The notes under the pieces were generated by a model. The model did no database searches and was not told the origin of the DNA. It was given only the letters and a program-made list of their open reading frames with translations. From contig CAYWOS010000070.1 in the NCBI GenBank assembly GCA_964459985.1, positions 1 to 8,064 on the forward strand: a DNA stretch of 8,064 bases. Direction: 5' to 3'. Made by a program: the position numbers and the translations under genes. This DNA is from CAYWOS01 sp964459985 (GTDB lineage: Bacteria > Bacillota > Clostridia > Christensenellales > Aristaeellaceae). This document shows positions 1 to 6,476 of the stretch, one piece after another. The stretch's first letter is position 1. Every line of letters begins with the position of its first letter.

Positions 1-2
1 TG

Positions 3-674
3 ATCCGCTCCTTCGCGCGGACCGAGGCCGGCGCGCAGAGGGCGCTGGACGACGCGGCGCGCGCGCTTGAGCTGTACGGCAGGCTGTACGGCGCGTATCC
101 GTACCCCGTCTTCACGATGGCGGAGGCGGCGTTCCCCTTTGACGGCATGGAGTATCCCGCCTTCGTGATGATCGGCGCGGGCAAGTACCTCGAATCGGAA
201 AGGGATTCGCTCGAGCTTGTCGTGGCGCACGAGGCCGCGCACCAGTGGTTCTACGCGCTGGTCGGCTCGGATCAGGTGAACGATCCGTGGCAGGACGAGG
301 CGATCTGCGAGTACGCCGTGCTGCGCTACGCGCGCGATCGCTACGGCGCGGACAGCGCCGACACGCTGCGCGCCTATCGCGTCGAAGCGCCCATGCGCGA
401 AAGCATCCCGGGCGAATTGACGCCCGGCAGCCCGCTTTCCTATTTCGGCGATTACGCGGCGTACGCCGCCGTCGTCTACGGGCGCGGCGCGGCGCTGCTG
501 CTGGCGCTCAATGATTTCCTGCCGGGCGGCGTGGACGGCTTTCTCAAGGCGTACTGCGCCGAATTCGCTTTTCAGAGGATCGCGCGAAGCGATTTCGAAC
601 GCGCGCTCAACGCCTTCGCGGGCGGCGATCTCACGCCGCTTATGGTCGACTATCTCGATACGCTGCCGCAATAA
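3..674 (+). CDS. M1 family zinc metallopeptidase, C-terminal part (5' truncated by window edge)
   Basis: This is the C-terminal 223 residues of a gluzincin aminopeptidase; the frame is open to the left edge, so the true start is outside and the ATG at 117 is internal. Visible hallmarks are a GMEYP segment (nt 144-158), the counterpart of the GAMEN substrate-binding motif, the zinc motif HEAAH (nt 228-242), the third zinc ligand Glu 19 residues after the last His (DEA, nt 294-302), and a Tyr in VVYGRGA (nt 477-479) at the position of the catalytic tyrosine in M1 enzymes. Upstream, YPYPVFTM matches the segment that precedes GAMEN in the family. The protein would remove N-terminal residues from peptides using one zinc ion. 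It ends shortly after the helical segment following the catalytic domain, so it lacks the long ERAP-type C-terminal domain. It is 18 nt upstream of the next gene and probably cotranscribed. Family call is firm; substrate and location cannot be seen because the N-terminus is missing. Confidence 0.93.
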   Translation: MRSFARTEAGAQRALDDAARALELYGRLYGAYPYPVFTMAEAAFPFDGMEYPAFVMIGAGKYLESERDSLELVVAHEAAHQWFYALVGSDQVNDPWQDEAICEYAVLRYARDRYGADSADTLRAYRVEAPMRESIPGELTPGSPLSYFGDYAAYAAVVYGRGAALLLALNDFLPGGVDGFLKAYCAEFAFQRIARSDFERALNAFAGGDLTPLMVDYLDTLPQ

Positions 675-692
675 ATGTAAGGAAGTGCACCT

Positions 693-1817
693 ATGAAGCC
701 GAGCGAATGCTGCATCCTGATCCCCTCGCTCTCGCCGGACGGGAAACTGACCGCCTATGTCCGGACGCTGCTGGACGCCGATTTCGGCGGCGTGGTGGTG
801 GTGGACGACGGCTCGCCTGCCGATTCGCAGGCGGTGTTCGACGAGGTCGGGCGCATGGACGGATGCATTGTGCTGCGCCATCCCGTCAATCGCGGCAAGG
901 GCGCGGCGCTGCGTACGGGCACCGAGTACATCCGGGATCACACGGCGTTTAACGGCGTAATCACCGCCGACAGCGACGGTCAGCACACGGCGGAGGACAC
1001 TTTGGCGCTCGCCGACAGGCTGACTCAAGACGCGCGCGAGATGATTCTCGGCGCGCGCGATTTCTCCCTTAAAAACAAATCGATCCCTTTCAAATCCCGC
1101 GCCGGCAACCGCCTGACATCCTGCGTTTTCCTTTTGCTTTACGGGCATTTCCTGCCCGATACGCAGACCGGGCTGCGCGCCTACAACCGGGGCATGTACG
1201 ATTTCATGCTGGAGATCTCGGGCGACCGCTACGAGTACGAAACCAACGCGCTCGTCGTCTGCGCGGGCAGGCACGTGCCGGTCGTCAATCTGCCCATCGC
1301 GACCATCTATATCGACGACAACAAGGGCTCGCATTTCCATCCCGTGCGCGATTCGTGGCGCATCTACAAGATCCTGTTCGGCAATTTCTTCAGGTACGCC
1401 TCGGCGAGCGTGCTGTCCACGCTGCTGGATCTGGGATTGTTTTCGGTCCTGTCGTGGTGGGTGCTGCCGCTCTTTATCGACAGCGCGCACACCGTGCGCC
1501 TGCTGAACGCCGATCTGACGGTGCTGATCGCCACGGCCGCCGCGCGCGTGTGCTCGGCGATCTTCAACTATACTGTCAACAAGCGCTTTGTTTTCAGCCT
1601 GTCCTCGTGCCGGGGCGCCGCGCTGCGCTATTTCACGCTGTGCGCATGGGTGATGCTGGTGAGCGGCTTTGCCGTCGCCGCCTTCAAAACGGCTCTGCCC
1701 TCCGTCAATGAAACCGTCGTCAAAATCATCGTCGATACCGTGCTGTTTGTCGTCAACTACCGCCTGCAAAAAGGCTGGGTGTTCGCGGGACAGGCGGTCG
1801 GGACGAAAGGAGCGTAA
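693..1817 (+). CDS. Family 2 glycosyltransferase (DPM1-like) fused to a GtrA-like membrane domain
   Basis: The 374-residue protein has two parts. Residues 5-220 are a GT-A glycosyltransferase: VVVVDDGS (34-41) for nucleotide binding, NRGKGAALRTG (66-76), the DSD metal-binding motif within ADSDGQH (92-98), and DTQTGLRAYNR (156-166), all typical of dolichol- or polyprenyl-phosphate sugar synthases. Residues 230-365 form a GtrA domain with about four membrane segments (roughly 237-260, 272-292, 312-332, 340-356) and the duplicated signature FNYTVNKRFVF (291-301) and NYRLQKGWVF (355-364). Such fusions probably load a sugar onto a polyprenyl phosphate at the inner face and help present it across the membrane for glycan decoration. 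The start is set by AAGGAAG at 679-685, 7 nt before the ATG. The stop is 2 nt before the next start, with that gene's ribosome site inside this gene's end, so translation is likely coupled. The sugar and acceptor are not predictable. Confidence 0.93.
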   Translation: MKPSECCILIPSLSPDGKLTAYVRTLLDADFGGVVVVDDGSPADSQAVFDEVGRMDGCIVLRHPVNRGKGAALRTGTEYIRDHTAFNGVITADSDGQHTAEDTLALADRLTQDAREMILGARDFSLKNKSIPFKSRAGNRLTSCVFLLLYGHFLPDTQTGLRAYNRGMYDFMLEISGDRYEYETNALVVCAGRHVPVVNLPIATIYIDDNKGSHFHPVRDSWRIYKILFGNFFRYASASVLSTLLDLGLFSVLSWWVLPLFIDSAHTVRLLNADLTVLIATAAARVCSAIFNYTVNKRFVFSLSSCRGAALRYFTLCAWVMLVSGFAVAAFKTALPSVNETVVKIIVDTVLFVVNYRLQKGWVFAGQAVGTKGA

Positions 1818-1819
1818 TC

Positions 1820-2824
1820 ATGAAAACCCTATGCCGCGCGGCGCTGTCCGCGCTGGTCGTCCTGATGATCCTGGCGCTGCCCTTCCTCATCCCTTCCGCC
1901 GCCATGCTGCCCGAGGCGCTGTGGGAATCGACCGACGAGGAGGGCGAGGAGATCGGCCTGTTTGCCCTGATGTCCTCGGCGCGCTGCGAGGAAACGGCGC
2001 TCGTCGAGCTGCCCCTTGATTTTTCCGCCGGCATGAAGCTCAACCCGGCGGGCTTTACCGAGGACGGCTATCAGGACGAAAGCATCACGGTCAAGCTCGA
2101 AACGCGCAAGCAGGACGACGTGATCTGGCGGATCGCGTGGGTCGAAATCCAATCGCCCGCGCAATTCCGCACCGCCATCGCGGGGAAGAAAGTGACCTCC
2201 TCGACGACGGCGCGCCCCTCCAAGATCGCGGCGGAAAAGAACGCGGTCGTCGCCATGAGCGGCGATTACTACTCCGATGACCCCACGAAAACGACCTTCG
2301 AGTATCGCATGGGCGAGGTCATCAAGGCGACGAAAACCCGCAACAAGACCAATCGCCTCAAGGATATCCTCATCATCGACGAGAACGGCGATTTCCATCT
2401 CTTCGTCAAATCGGCGGGCGTGACCGATTTCGTCAAGGCAAAAACGCATCAGATAATCAACGCCTTCACCTTCGGCCCGGCGCTGGTCATCGACGGCGAG
2501 GCCGCCGCGCTCGACAAGGAGTACGGATATAACCCTTCGGGCAAGGATCCGCGCGCGGCGATCGGGCAGACGGGCAAGCTCTCCTATGTGCTCGTGATCG
2601 CCGAGGGGCGCTACGGCCCGTCCGTGGGCGCGACGCATCAGATGGTCGCCGATTTCATGGCGGCGCTCGGCTGCACGCAGGCGTATAATTTGGACGGCGG
2701 CGGTACCGCCACGATGGTCTTCAATAACGAATACTATCAGACCGGGCGCACCGAGGGCAACGAGCGCACGCAGAGCGATATCATTTATTTCGCCAGCGCG
2801 GTCGATCCCGCGGCGTGGGAGTGA
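1820..2824 (+). CDS. Phosphodiester glycosidase family protein (NAGPA domain), membrane-anchored or secreted
   Basis: This 334-residue protein begins with a basic stub and a long hydrophobic stretch (residues 6-30), a signal peptide or signal anchor, followed by an acidic segment (39-44). From about residue 105 to the end it matches the domain of N-acetylglucosamine-1-phosphodiester alpha-N-acetylglucosaminidase and its bacterial YigE-like relatives: RPSKIAAEKNAVVAMSGDYY (132-151), FGPALVIDG (218-226), DPRAAIGQT (243-251), EGR (262-264), the LDGGGTATMV hallmark (291-300) and a closing R-x-x-SDIIYF (316-324). The family cleaves sugar phosphodiesters; bacterial members act outside the membrane, often in polysaccharide or spore-related contexts. 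AAAGGAG at 1806-1812 lies 7 nt before the ATG and overlaps the end of the glycosyltransferase gene. The stop codon lies 5 nt before the next gene's preferred ATG. Domain call is firm; the natural substrate is unknown. Confidence 0.92.
   Translation: MKTLCRAALSALVVLMILALPFLIPSAAMLPEALWESTDEEGEEIGLFALMSSARCEETALVELPLDFSAGMKLNPAGFTEDGYQDESITVKLETRKQDDVIWRIAWVEIQSPAQFRTAIAGKKVTSSTTARPSKIAAEKNAVVAMSGDYYSDDPTKTTFEYRMGEVIKATKTRNKTNRLKDILIIDENGDFHLFVKSAGVTDFVKAKTHQIINAFTFGPALVIDGEAAALDKEYGYNPSGKDPRAAIGQTGKLSYVLVIAEGRYGPSVGATHQMVADFMAALGCTQAYNLDGGGTATMVFNNEYYQTGRTEGNERTQSDIIYFASAVDPAAWE
2817..2821 (+). promoter_or_regulatory. Ribosome binding site selecting ATG 2830 for the Lgt-like gene
   Basis: GGGAG lies 8 nt before ATG 2830 and overlaps the last codons of the preceding gene. 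In-frame GTG codons at 2815 and 2821 are alternative starts, the latter overlapping the upstream TGA in a GTGA arrangement, but neither has a well-placed purine-rich site, so ATG 2830 is preferred. Confidence 0.55.
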
Positions 2825-2829
2825 CGGAT

Positions 2830-3780
2830 ATGCTGTACGAGGAGGCGGCGCGCGTTTCGCTGTTCGGGCTGGAAATGTATACCTACGGGCTGTACGCCGC
2901 GCTGGGCGCGGCGGCGGCGGCGCTGATGTATGCGTGGCTGTGCCGGCAGTCGGGGCTGAAAAAGGGCACGGCGTCGCTGACGCTGGCGCTCGCGCTTCCG
3001 CTCGCGTTCGCCCTGTCGCGGCTGCTTTTCTGCCTGCTGGACGCGAGCGCGCGCGATATGCTGTCGCTCCGGCTTTTGCTCAAGTTTTCGGGCGGCGGGC
3101 ATTCGATGTACGGCGCGCTGGCGGGCGCGGCGCTGGGCGCGTTCCTCGCGGCGAGGATCACCGGGCAAAAGGCGCTCGCGCTAATGGATCTGCTCGCGCC
3201 CGCGCTGCTCATGTTCATCGCCGTCGAGCGGCTCGGCGAAAGCGTGCTGGAACTGCCCTTCGGCGTCAGCCGCCCGCTTACGGACGAAGCGATGCAGGGC
3301 TCCGTTCTCGCCGTGCGCGGCGAATACGAAAGCTATCTGCGCACCTATCTCCTTGAGTCCTTCGCGGCGTTCGTGCTCGTCGTCGCCGTGCAGATCTGCC
3401 GCAGGAACTACCGGCGCGCCGGCAGCGCGCTGACGCTCGCCGCGCTTTTGTACGGCGCGGCGCAGACGATCTTTGAAAGCCTGCGCTTTGACGCGCACAT
3501 GCGCGTGTCCTTCGTGGGCATGCAGCAGGTGGCGAGCATGGCGCTGCTGCTGATCACGCTGCTTGCCCTCGCCGTTCGGATGCGTCGCGACAACAAACGG
3601 CTGTCGCTCGCGGCGTTCGTCGCCGCGCCGCTTTCGCTGGCGCTCGGCATCCTGATCGAGTTCATGATCGACCGCTCGGGGCTGAACCGGTTCGCGCTGT
3701 ACGCCGCGTTCACGCTCGTTGTCGCCGTGCCGGCGTATCTGGGCGTGCGTTTGCTGGACGGGAGGGACGCGCTTGGATAA
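2830..3780 (+). CDS. Divergent Lgt-like (prolipoprotein diacylglyceryl transferase family) membrane protein
   Basis: From ATG 2830 the protein has 316 residues (321 if GTG 2815 is used). It is almost entirely hydrophobic, with about nine membrane segments against seven in standard Lgt; the extra two lie at 261-279 and 288-307. The Lgt pattern can be followed: MYTYGLYAALG (16-26), GGGHSMYGALAG (88-99) where Lgt has its HGG or YGG loop, VERLGE (132-137) at the GRLGNF site, YLLES (173-177) at the LYES site, and YGAAQTIFESLRFD (208-221) at the C-terminal E-x-x-R motif. Lgt moves diacylglycerol from phosphatidylglycerol to the lipobox cysteine of prolipoproteins. By my recalled alignment to E. coli Lgt, Arg143, Glu243 and Arg246 keep counterparts (R134, E216, R219), but Asn146 is E137 and the essential Arg239 is Q212. 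Canonical activity is therefore doubtful; it may be a paralog with another role. The 3' end overlaps the next gene by 8 nt. Confidence 0.75.
   Translation: MLYEEAARVSLFGLEMYTYGLYAALGAAAAALMYAWLCRQSGLKKGTASLTLALALPLAFALSRLLFCLLDASARDMLSLRLLLKFSGGGHSMYGALAGAALGAFLAARITGQKALALMDLLAPALLMFIAVERLGESVLELPFGVSRPLTDEAMQGSVLAVRGEYESYLRTYLLESFAAFVLVVAVQICRRNYRRAGSALTLAALLYGAAQTIFESLRFDAHMRVSFVGMQQVASMALLLITLLALAVRMRRDNKRLSLAAFVAAPLSLALGILIEFMIDRSGLNRFALYAAFTLVVAVPAYLGVRLLDGRDALG
3760..3766 (+). promoter_or_regulatory. Ribosome binding site supporting TTG start at 3773
   Basis: GGGAGGG lies 6 nt before TTG 3773, inside the 3' end of the Lgt-like gene. Its strength and spacing, and the way the conserved YnzC family region begins directly after this codon, favour the TTG over the upstream in-frame ATG at 3719. 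Confidence 0.7.
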
Positions 3781-3988
3781 GAAACAGGTGGACCGCATCA
3801 ACGAATTGGCGCGCAAGCGCAAGACCGCCGGGCTTTCGCAGGAGGAGCTTGTCGAGCACGAGGCGCTGCGCCGGCAGTATCTTGACGAATTCCGCGAGAA
3901 CATGCGCCGAACGCTCGACAACACGTACATTCAAAACGCCGACGGCACGAAAACCCGGCTCGAAAAGAAACGCCCGCCTGAAGCGTGA
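3773..3988 (+). CDS. Small YnzC-like protein, UPF0291/DUF896 family
   Basis: The predicted 71-residue product starts with LDKKQVDRINELARK (initiator read as Met) and shows the family pattern: RINELARK (about 8-15), the charged helix SQEELVEHEALRRQYLDE, the FRENMRRTLDN segment, then a short DGTKTRLEKKR tail. Length and layout match the roughly 60-80-residue DUF896 proteins such as Bacillus subtilis YnzC, which form a small helical hairpin and lack a settled biochemical function; the B. subtilis gene sits in an SOS-linked operon, but nothing here suggests SOS control. The protein is cytosolic and very basic and acidic overall. The TTG start overlaps the preceding stop by 8 nt, so its translation is probably coupled to the Lgt-like gene. 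Starting at ATG 3719 would add 18 residues (MSPCRRIWACVC...) read out of the upstream gene's frame that do not fit the family. Confidence 0.88.
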   Translation: MDKKQVDRINELARKRKTAGLSQEELVEHEALRRQYLDEFRENMRRTLDNTYIQNADGTKTRLEKKRPPEA

Positions 3989-4024
3989 GGTTCGTGCGCC
4001 GCGAGAGCGCGCAAGCGAGGTTTC

Positions 4025-5995
4025 ATGAAGAAGACTGTCCTCTTTCTCCTGACGGCGGTTTGCGCCTGCCTCGCCGCCGCCGCGCGCGCCGATATCGTGA
4101 TCAGCGAGGTGATGGCGCGAAACACCGTCTATCAGAACGGCGAGGCATACGACTGGATCGAATTGCGCAACGACGGCAAAAAGGCCGTCGATATCGGCGG
4201 CTGGTATCTGTCCGACGACCCGAAAAATCCCGGCAAATGGTCGTTCCCGGACGGCGCGCGCGTCAAGGCGGGCGGGTATGCGCTTGTTTACTGCACGGGC
4301 GAGGCGCACGCCGTCGGCTCGGGAACGACGTTTTATACCGATTTCAAAATCTCATCCTCGGGCGAAACCATCGTGTTGAGCGACGCCGGCGGCGCGCCGG
4401 TCCAGACGCTCAAACTGCCCGCGCAGCACGGCGGCGTGTCGTTCGGGCTGCCGTCGGGACGCGCGGAATACCTGTATCTTGCCGAGGCGACGCCGGGCAA
4501 AAAGAACGCCGCGCAGGGGTATCTTTCCCGCGCCGACGCGCCCGTTCTGTCGCTCGCGGGCGGCTTTTACGACGCATCCGTCAAGGTGACGGCGTCGGGC
4601 GGCGCGGGCGACGTGATCCGCTATACCACCGACGGCTCGACGCCTACTGAAAAATCAAGAAGAATGACGGACAAGGGCGTGACGTTCGCTCAAACGGGCG
4701 TGCTGCGCGTCCGCGCGTTCCATAAGGACAAGGTCGCCTCCGAAACGGCCGGCGCGACGTACCTGATCGGCGAAGACCGGCCGGTCGCCGTGGTGTCGCT
4801 GATCTCGGACAACAAATACCTGTTCAATTCGGCCACCGGCGCGCTGGTCAAGGGCACGGGCGGCACCCCGAACTACGAGAAAGAGCTCGAGTATCCCGCG
4901 AACATCGAATACTTTAACGCCGACGGCGTCTGCGAGATCAATCAAATGGGCACGTTCACCGCCGCCGGGCACTCGGCGCGCCAGAACGCGCAGAAATCCA
5001 TCGCGCTTTACGCGCGCAAGGCGTACGGCGAGGGATATTTTTCGTTCAATCCCTTCCCCAACCGCGATTACGCGCAGTACAAATCGCTCCTTTTGCGCGG
5101 CGCGAACTCGGACGCCTTTTCGACGCGCCTGCGCGACGTTGTGTTTTCCTCGCTTGCCGAGAACCTCGATATTCTTTATCAGAACGCGCTCGCCGTCGAA
5201 GTGTACATCAACGGCCGCTACTGGGGGCACTATAACTTGCGCGAAAAGATCAACAAGCATTTCGTGGCGCAGTACGAGGGCGTGACAGCGGAAGCGGATA
5301 TCGACGCCATCGACATCCTCGCGCGCACCGGGCGCGATGAGTTTTTGCAGAACGGCGACAACACCGATTGGCTCGCGCTGTGCGATTTCTGCAAAACAAA
5401 GGATCTGAACGTCCCGGAAAACCTCGCGTATGTGACGGAACGGCTCGATATTGCAAGCCTGTTCACGCACGCCGCCTTTGAAATCATCATCGGCAACGAC
5501 GATTTTACCAACGTCCGCGTGTACCGCGTGCCGGGCGGCAAGTGGCGGTATCTGCTCTTCGACGTCGAGGCGGGGTTTCTCTCGATGGATTCCTCGCCGA
5601 TGAAATACTATCTGAAAGCATTAAACGGCAAGGTGCAGGGGTTCCGTCACGAGCCGCTCGCGGCGCTGCTGCTCGTGCCCGATATGAAGGCGGCGTTCCT
5701 CAAGCGTTTCGCGGAGGTGCTGGAAACGGCGTTTTTGTGGGATTACGTCGAGAGCAAGTTCGCGCCGTGGGAGGCGTTGTTCGAGGAATCGCTGATGCCG
5801 CGCCATATCGCGCGATGGAAGCATTTTACGCTCAAGGAGTGGCGGATCAACGTCGACGCCGTGAAATACTACGCGCGCGTGCGCCCGAAGAAAATCGTGT
5901 CGATGCTGAAGGATTTCATGAAGCTCACCGATCGCGAGGTCGAGACGTATTTCGGCGAGGCGCAAAAGCTGCTGGAGGCGCATAACAACCTGTGA
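4025..5995 (+). CDS. Secreted CotH-type kinase with lamin-tail and chitobiase-C-like domains
   Basis: This 656-residue protein carries a signal peptide (KK, then hydrophobic 4-20, with an ARA/D type I cleavage site at 20-23). Residues 23-165 form a lamin-tail domain: ISEVMARN (26-33), DWIELRND (43-50), GGWYLSDD (58-65), ISSSGETIVLSDAGG (109-123) and TPGKKN (156-161). Residues 172-247 resemble the small beta-sandwich CHB_HEX_C repeat, with GGFYDASVKVT (179-189) and IRYTTDGSTPT (198-208). From about 253 to 620 is the CotH domain: QKSIALYARKAYG (323-335), YKSLLLRG (352-359), YINGRYWGHYNLREKI (394-409), NDDFTN (491-496) and WRYLLFDVEAGF (507-518). CotH proteins are atypical kinases that phosphorylate Ser/Thr of spore-coat or surface proteins; N491, D492, N496 and D513 are the likely catalytic and metal-binding residues by family resemblance. 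GAGG at 4017-4020 is only 4 nt before the ATG, and the 36-nt gap contains a possible small hairpin. It is the last gene of the run. The target protein is not evident. Confidence 0.92.
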   Translation: MKKTVLFLLTAVCACLAAAARADIVISEVMARNTVYQNGEAYDWIELRNDGKKAVDIGGWYLSDDPKNPGKWSFPDGARVKAGGYALVYCTGEAHAVGSGTTFYTDFKISSSGETIVLSDAGGAPVQTLKLPAQHGGVSFGLPSGRAEYLYLAEATPGKKNAAQGYLSRADAPVLSLAGGFYDASVKVTASGGAGDVIRYTTDGSTPTEKSRRMTDKGVTFAQTGVLRVRAFHKDKVASETAGATYLIGEDRPVAVVSLISDNKYLFNSATGALVKGTGGTPNYEKELEYPANIEYFNADGVCEINQMGTFTAAGHSARQNAQKSIALYARKAYGEGYFSFNPFPNRDYAQYKSLLLRGANSDAFSTRLRDVVFSSLAENLDILYQNALAVEVYINGRYWGHYNLREKINKHFVAQYEGVTAEADIDAIDILARTGRDEFLQNGDNTDWLALCDFCKTKDLNVPENLAYVTERLDIASLFTHAAFEIIIGNDDFTNVRVYRVPGGKWRYLLFDVEAGFLSMDSSPMKYYLKALNGKVQGFRHEPLAALLLVPDMKAAFLKRFAEVLETAFLWDYVESKFAPWEALFEESLMPRHIARWKHFTLKEWRINVDAVKYYARVRPKKIVSMLKDFMKLTDREVETYFGEAQKLLEAHNNL

Positions 5996-6106
5996 TCGCG
6001 CCGGGCGCGCGTTTCGGCGTCGGCCGCAACGGAACGCGGAACGCGACGGCATACGGGCAGCGCGCAACGCAATCACGGAAGGGGACGGCAACGCGATTTG
6101 ACGCGG

Positions 6107-6190
6107 CATGGACGCAGTATGGACGTAACATGGACACAGCATGGACGTACATGGACGTAACATGGACGTAAAGCGGACGTAAGCGGACGC
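6107..6190. repeat. Tandem array of about eight GGAC-centred units (10-13 nt)
   Basis: Units can be read as ATGGACGTAAC at 6119-6129 and 6151-6161, ATGGACACAGC at 6130-6140, ATGGACGTAC at 6141-6150, ATGGACGTAAAGC at 6162-6174, GGACGTAAGC at 6175-6184, an opening CATGGACGCAGT at 6107-6118 and a last GGACGC at 6185-6190. GGAC recurs mostly every 10-11 nt, close to one helical turn. The varied unit length and substitutions argue against recent pure slippage. Function unknown. Confidence 0.85.
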
Positions 6191-6222
6191 TGTTCCTGTT
6201 CATCAACCAAACGATGGCTTGC

Positions 6223-6253
6223 TCTCCGCTTTCTCCTCTTCTCCGCTTTCTCC
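6223..6253. repeat. 17-nt pyrimidine direct duplication
   Basis: The 14-mer TCTCCGCTTTCTCC occurs at 6223-6236 and again at 6240-6253 with TCT between, so the period is 17 nt. It lies within the pyrimidine-biased segment and is most simply a slippage product. Confidence 0.85.
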
Positions 6254-6268
6254 CCTATACACCCCCAA

Positions 6269-6306
6269 AATTGTCTTTTTGGTACTTTTTCTTCAAGAAA
6301 AAGTAC
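6269..6306. repeat. 38-bp palindromic repeat element, copy 1
   Basis: The AT-rich element stands out in a GC-rich, C-rich setting. Bases 6282-6306 form a perfect palindrome: arm GTACTTTTTCTT (6282-6293), one central C, arm AAGAAAAAGTAC (6295-6306). The left flank TTGTCTTTTTG has no complementary right flank, so the unit is asymmetric. No U-tract follows, which argues against an intrinsic terminator. It is identical to the copy at 6389-6426. Confidence 0.9.
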
Positions 6307-6309
6307 GCC

Positions 6310-6340
6310 CCCGTCGTCCCGTCCCGTCGTCCCTCGTCCC
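6310..6340. repeat. CGTCCC short-unit run
   Basis: CGTCCC occurs at 6315-6320, 6320-6325, 6328-6333 and 6335-6340, with three more at 6435-6440, 6446-6451 and 6452-6457 after the second palindrome. All are in the same orientation, giving a C-rich top strand and a purine-rich bottom strand. Confidence 0.8.
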
Positions 6341-6388
6341 GTCGTTTGTTCCCTGCATTCGCTTGCCGGCTCCATGATTACCCCCATC

Positions 6389-6426
6389 AATTGTCTTTTT
6401 GGTACTTTTTCTTCAAGAAAAAGTAC
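6389..6426. repeat. 38-bp palindromic repeat element, copy 2
   Basis: Identical over 38 bp to the element at 6269-6306, in the same orientation and exactly 120 bp downstream. Its palindrome spans 6402-6426. Flanks are only loosely alike: a CCCCC run before and ATCGTCCCG versus GTCGTCCCG after, suggesting an old tandem duplication or two insertions in a similar site. Confidence 0.9.
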
Positions 6427-6476
6427 ACCCTCATCGTCCCGCCCCCGTCCCCGTCCCCAGCCCCGATAACCGCACT

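Noticed and set aside
1829..2638. 269-residue minus-strand open frame
   Set aside because: It lies antisense to the phosphodiester glycosidase gene; it is R-, D- and G-rich without recognisable motifs, as expected of GC-rich shadow frames.
4037..4069. Lipobox in the CotH protein leader (VCAC, residues 12-15)
   Set aside because: The residues before the cysteine do not fit the usual L-A/S-G/A pattern and a good ARA type I site follows.
3181..4309. Overlapping minus-strand open frames of 249 and 199 residues
   Set aside because: They cover the opposite strand of three convincing + strand genes and show shadow-type composition.
3985..4650. 221-residue + strand open frame
   Set aside because: Arg-rich out-of-frame reading of the CotH gene's N-terminal part with no family resemblance.
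4655..5470. 271-residue minus-strand open frame
   Set aside because: Antisense shadow of the CotH gene, whose own frame has clear domain motifs.
6107..6190. CRISPR array
   Set aside because: Units are 10-13 nt, contiguous and imperfect, with no spacers and no cas genes nearby.
6256..6261. TATACA as a -10 box for the malic enzyme gene
   Set aside because: Only partly like the consensus and without a matching -35 at proper spacing in the pyrimidine tract.
6282..6306. Palindrome as an intrinsic terminator
   Set aside because: The stem is AT-rich and no U-tract follows on either strand.
5925..6390. Minus-strand open frames with repeated YVHV and LRPC peptides
   Set aside because: The peptide repeats simply translate the GGAC tandem array; frames have no supported start.
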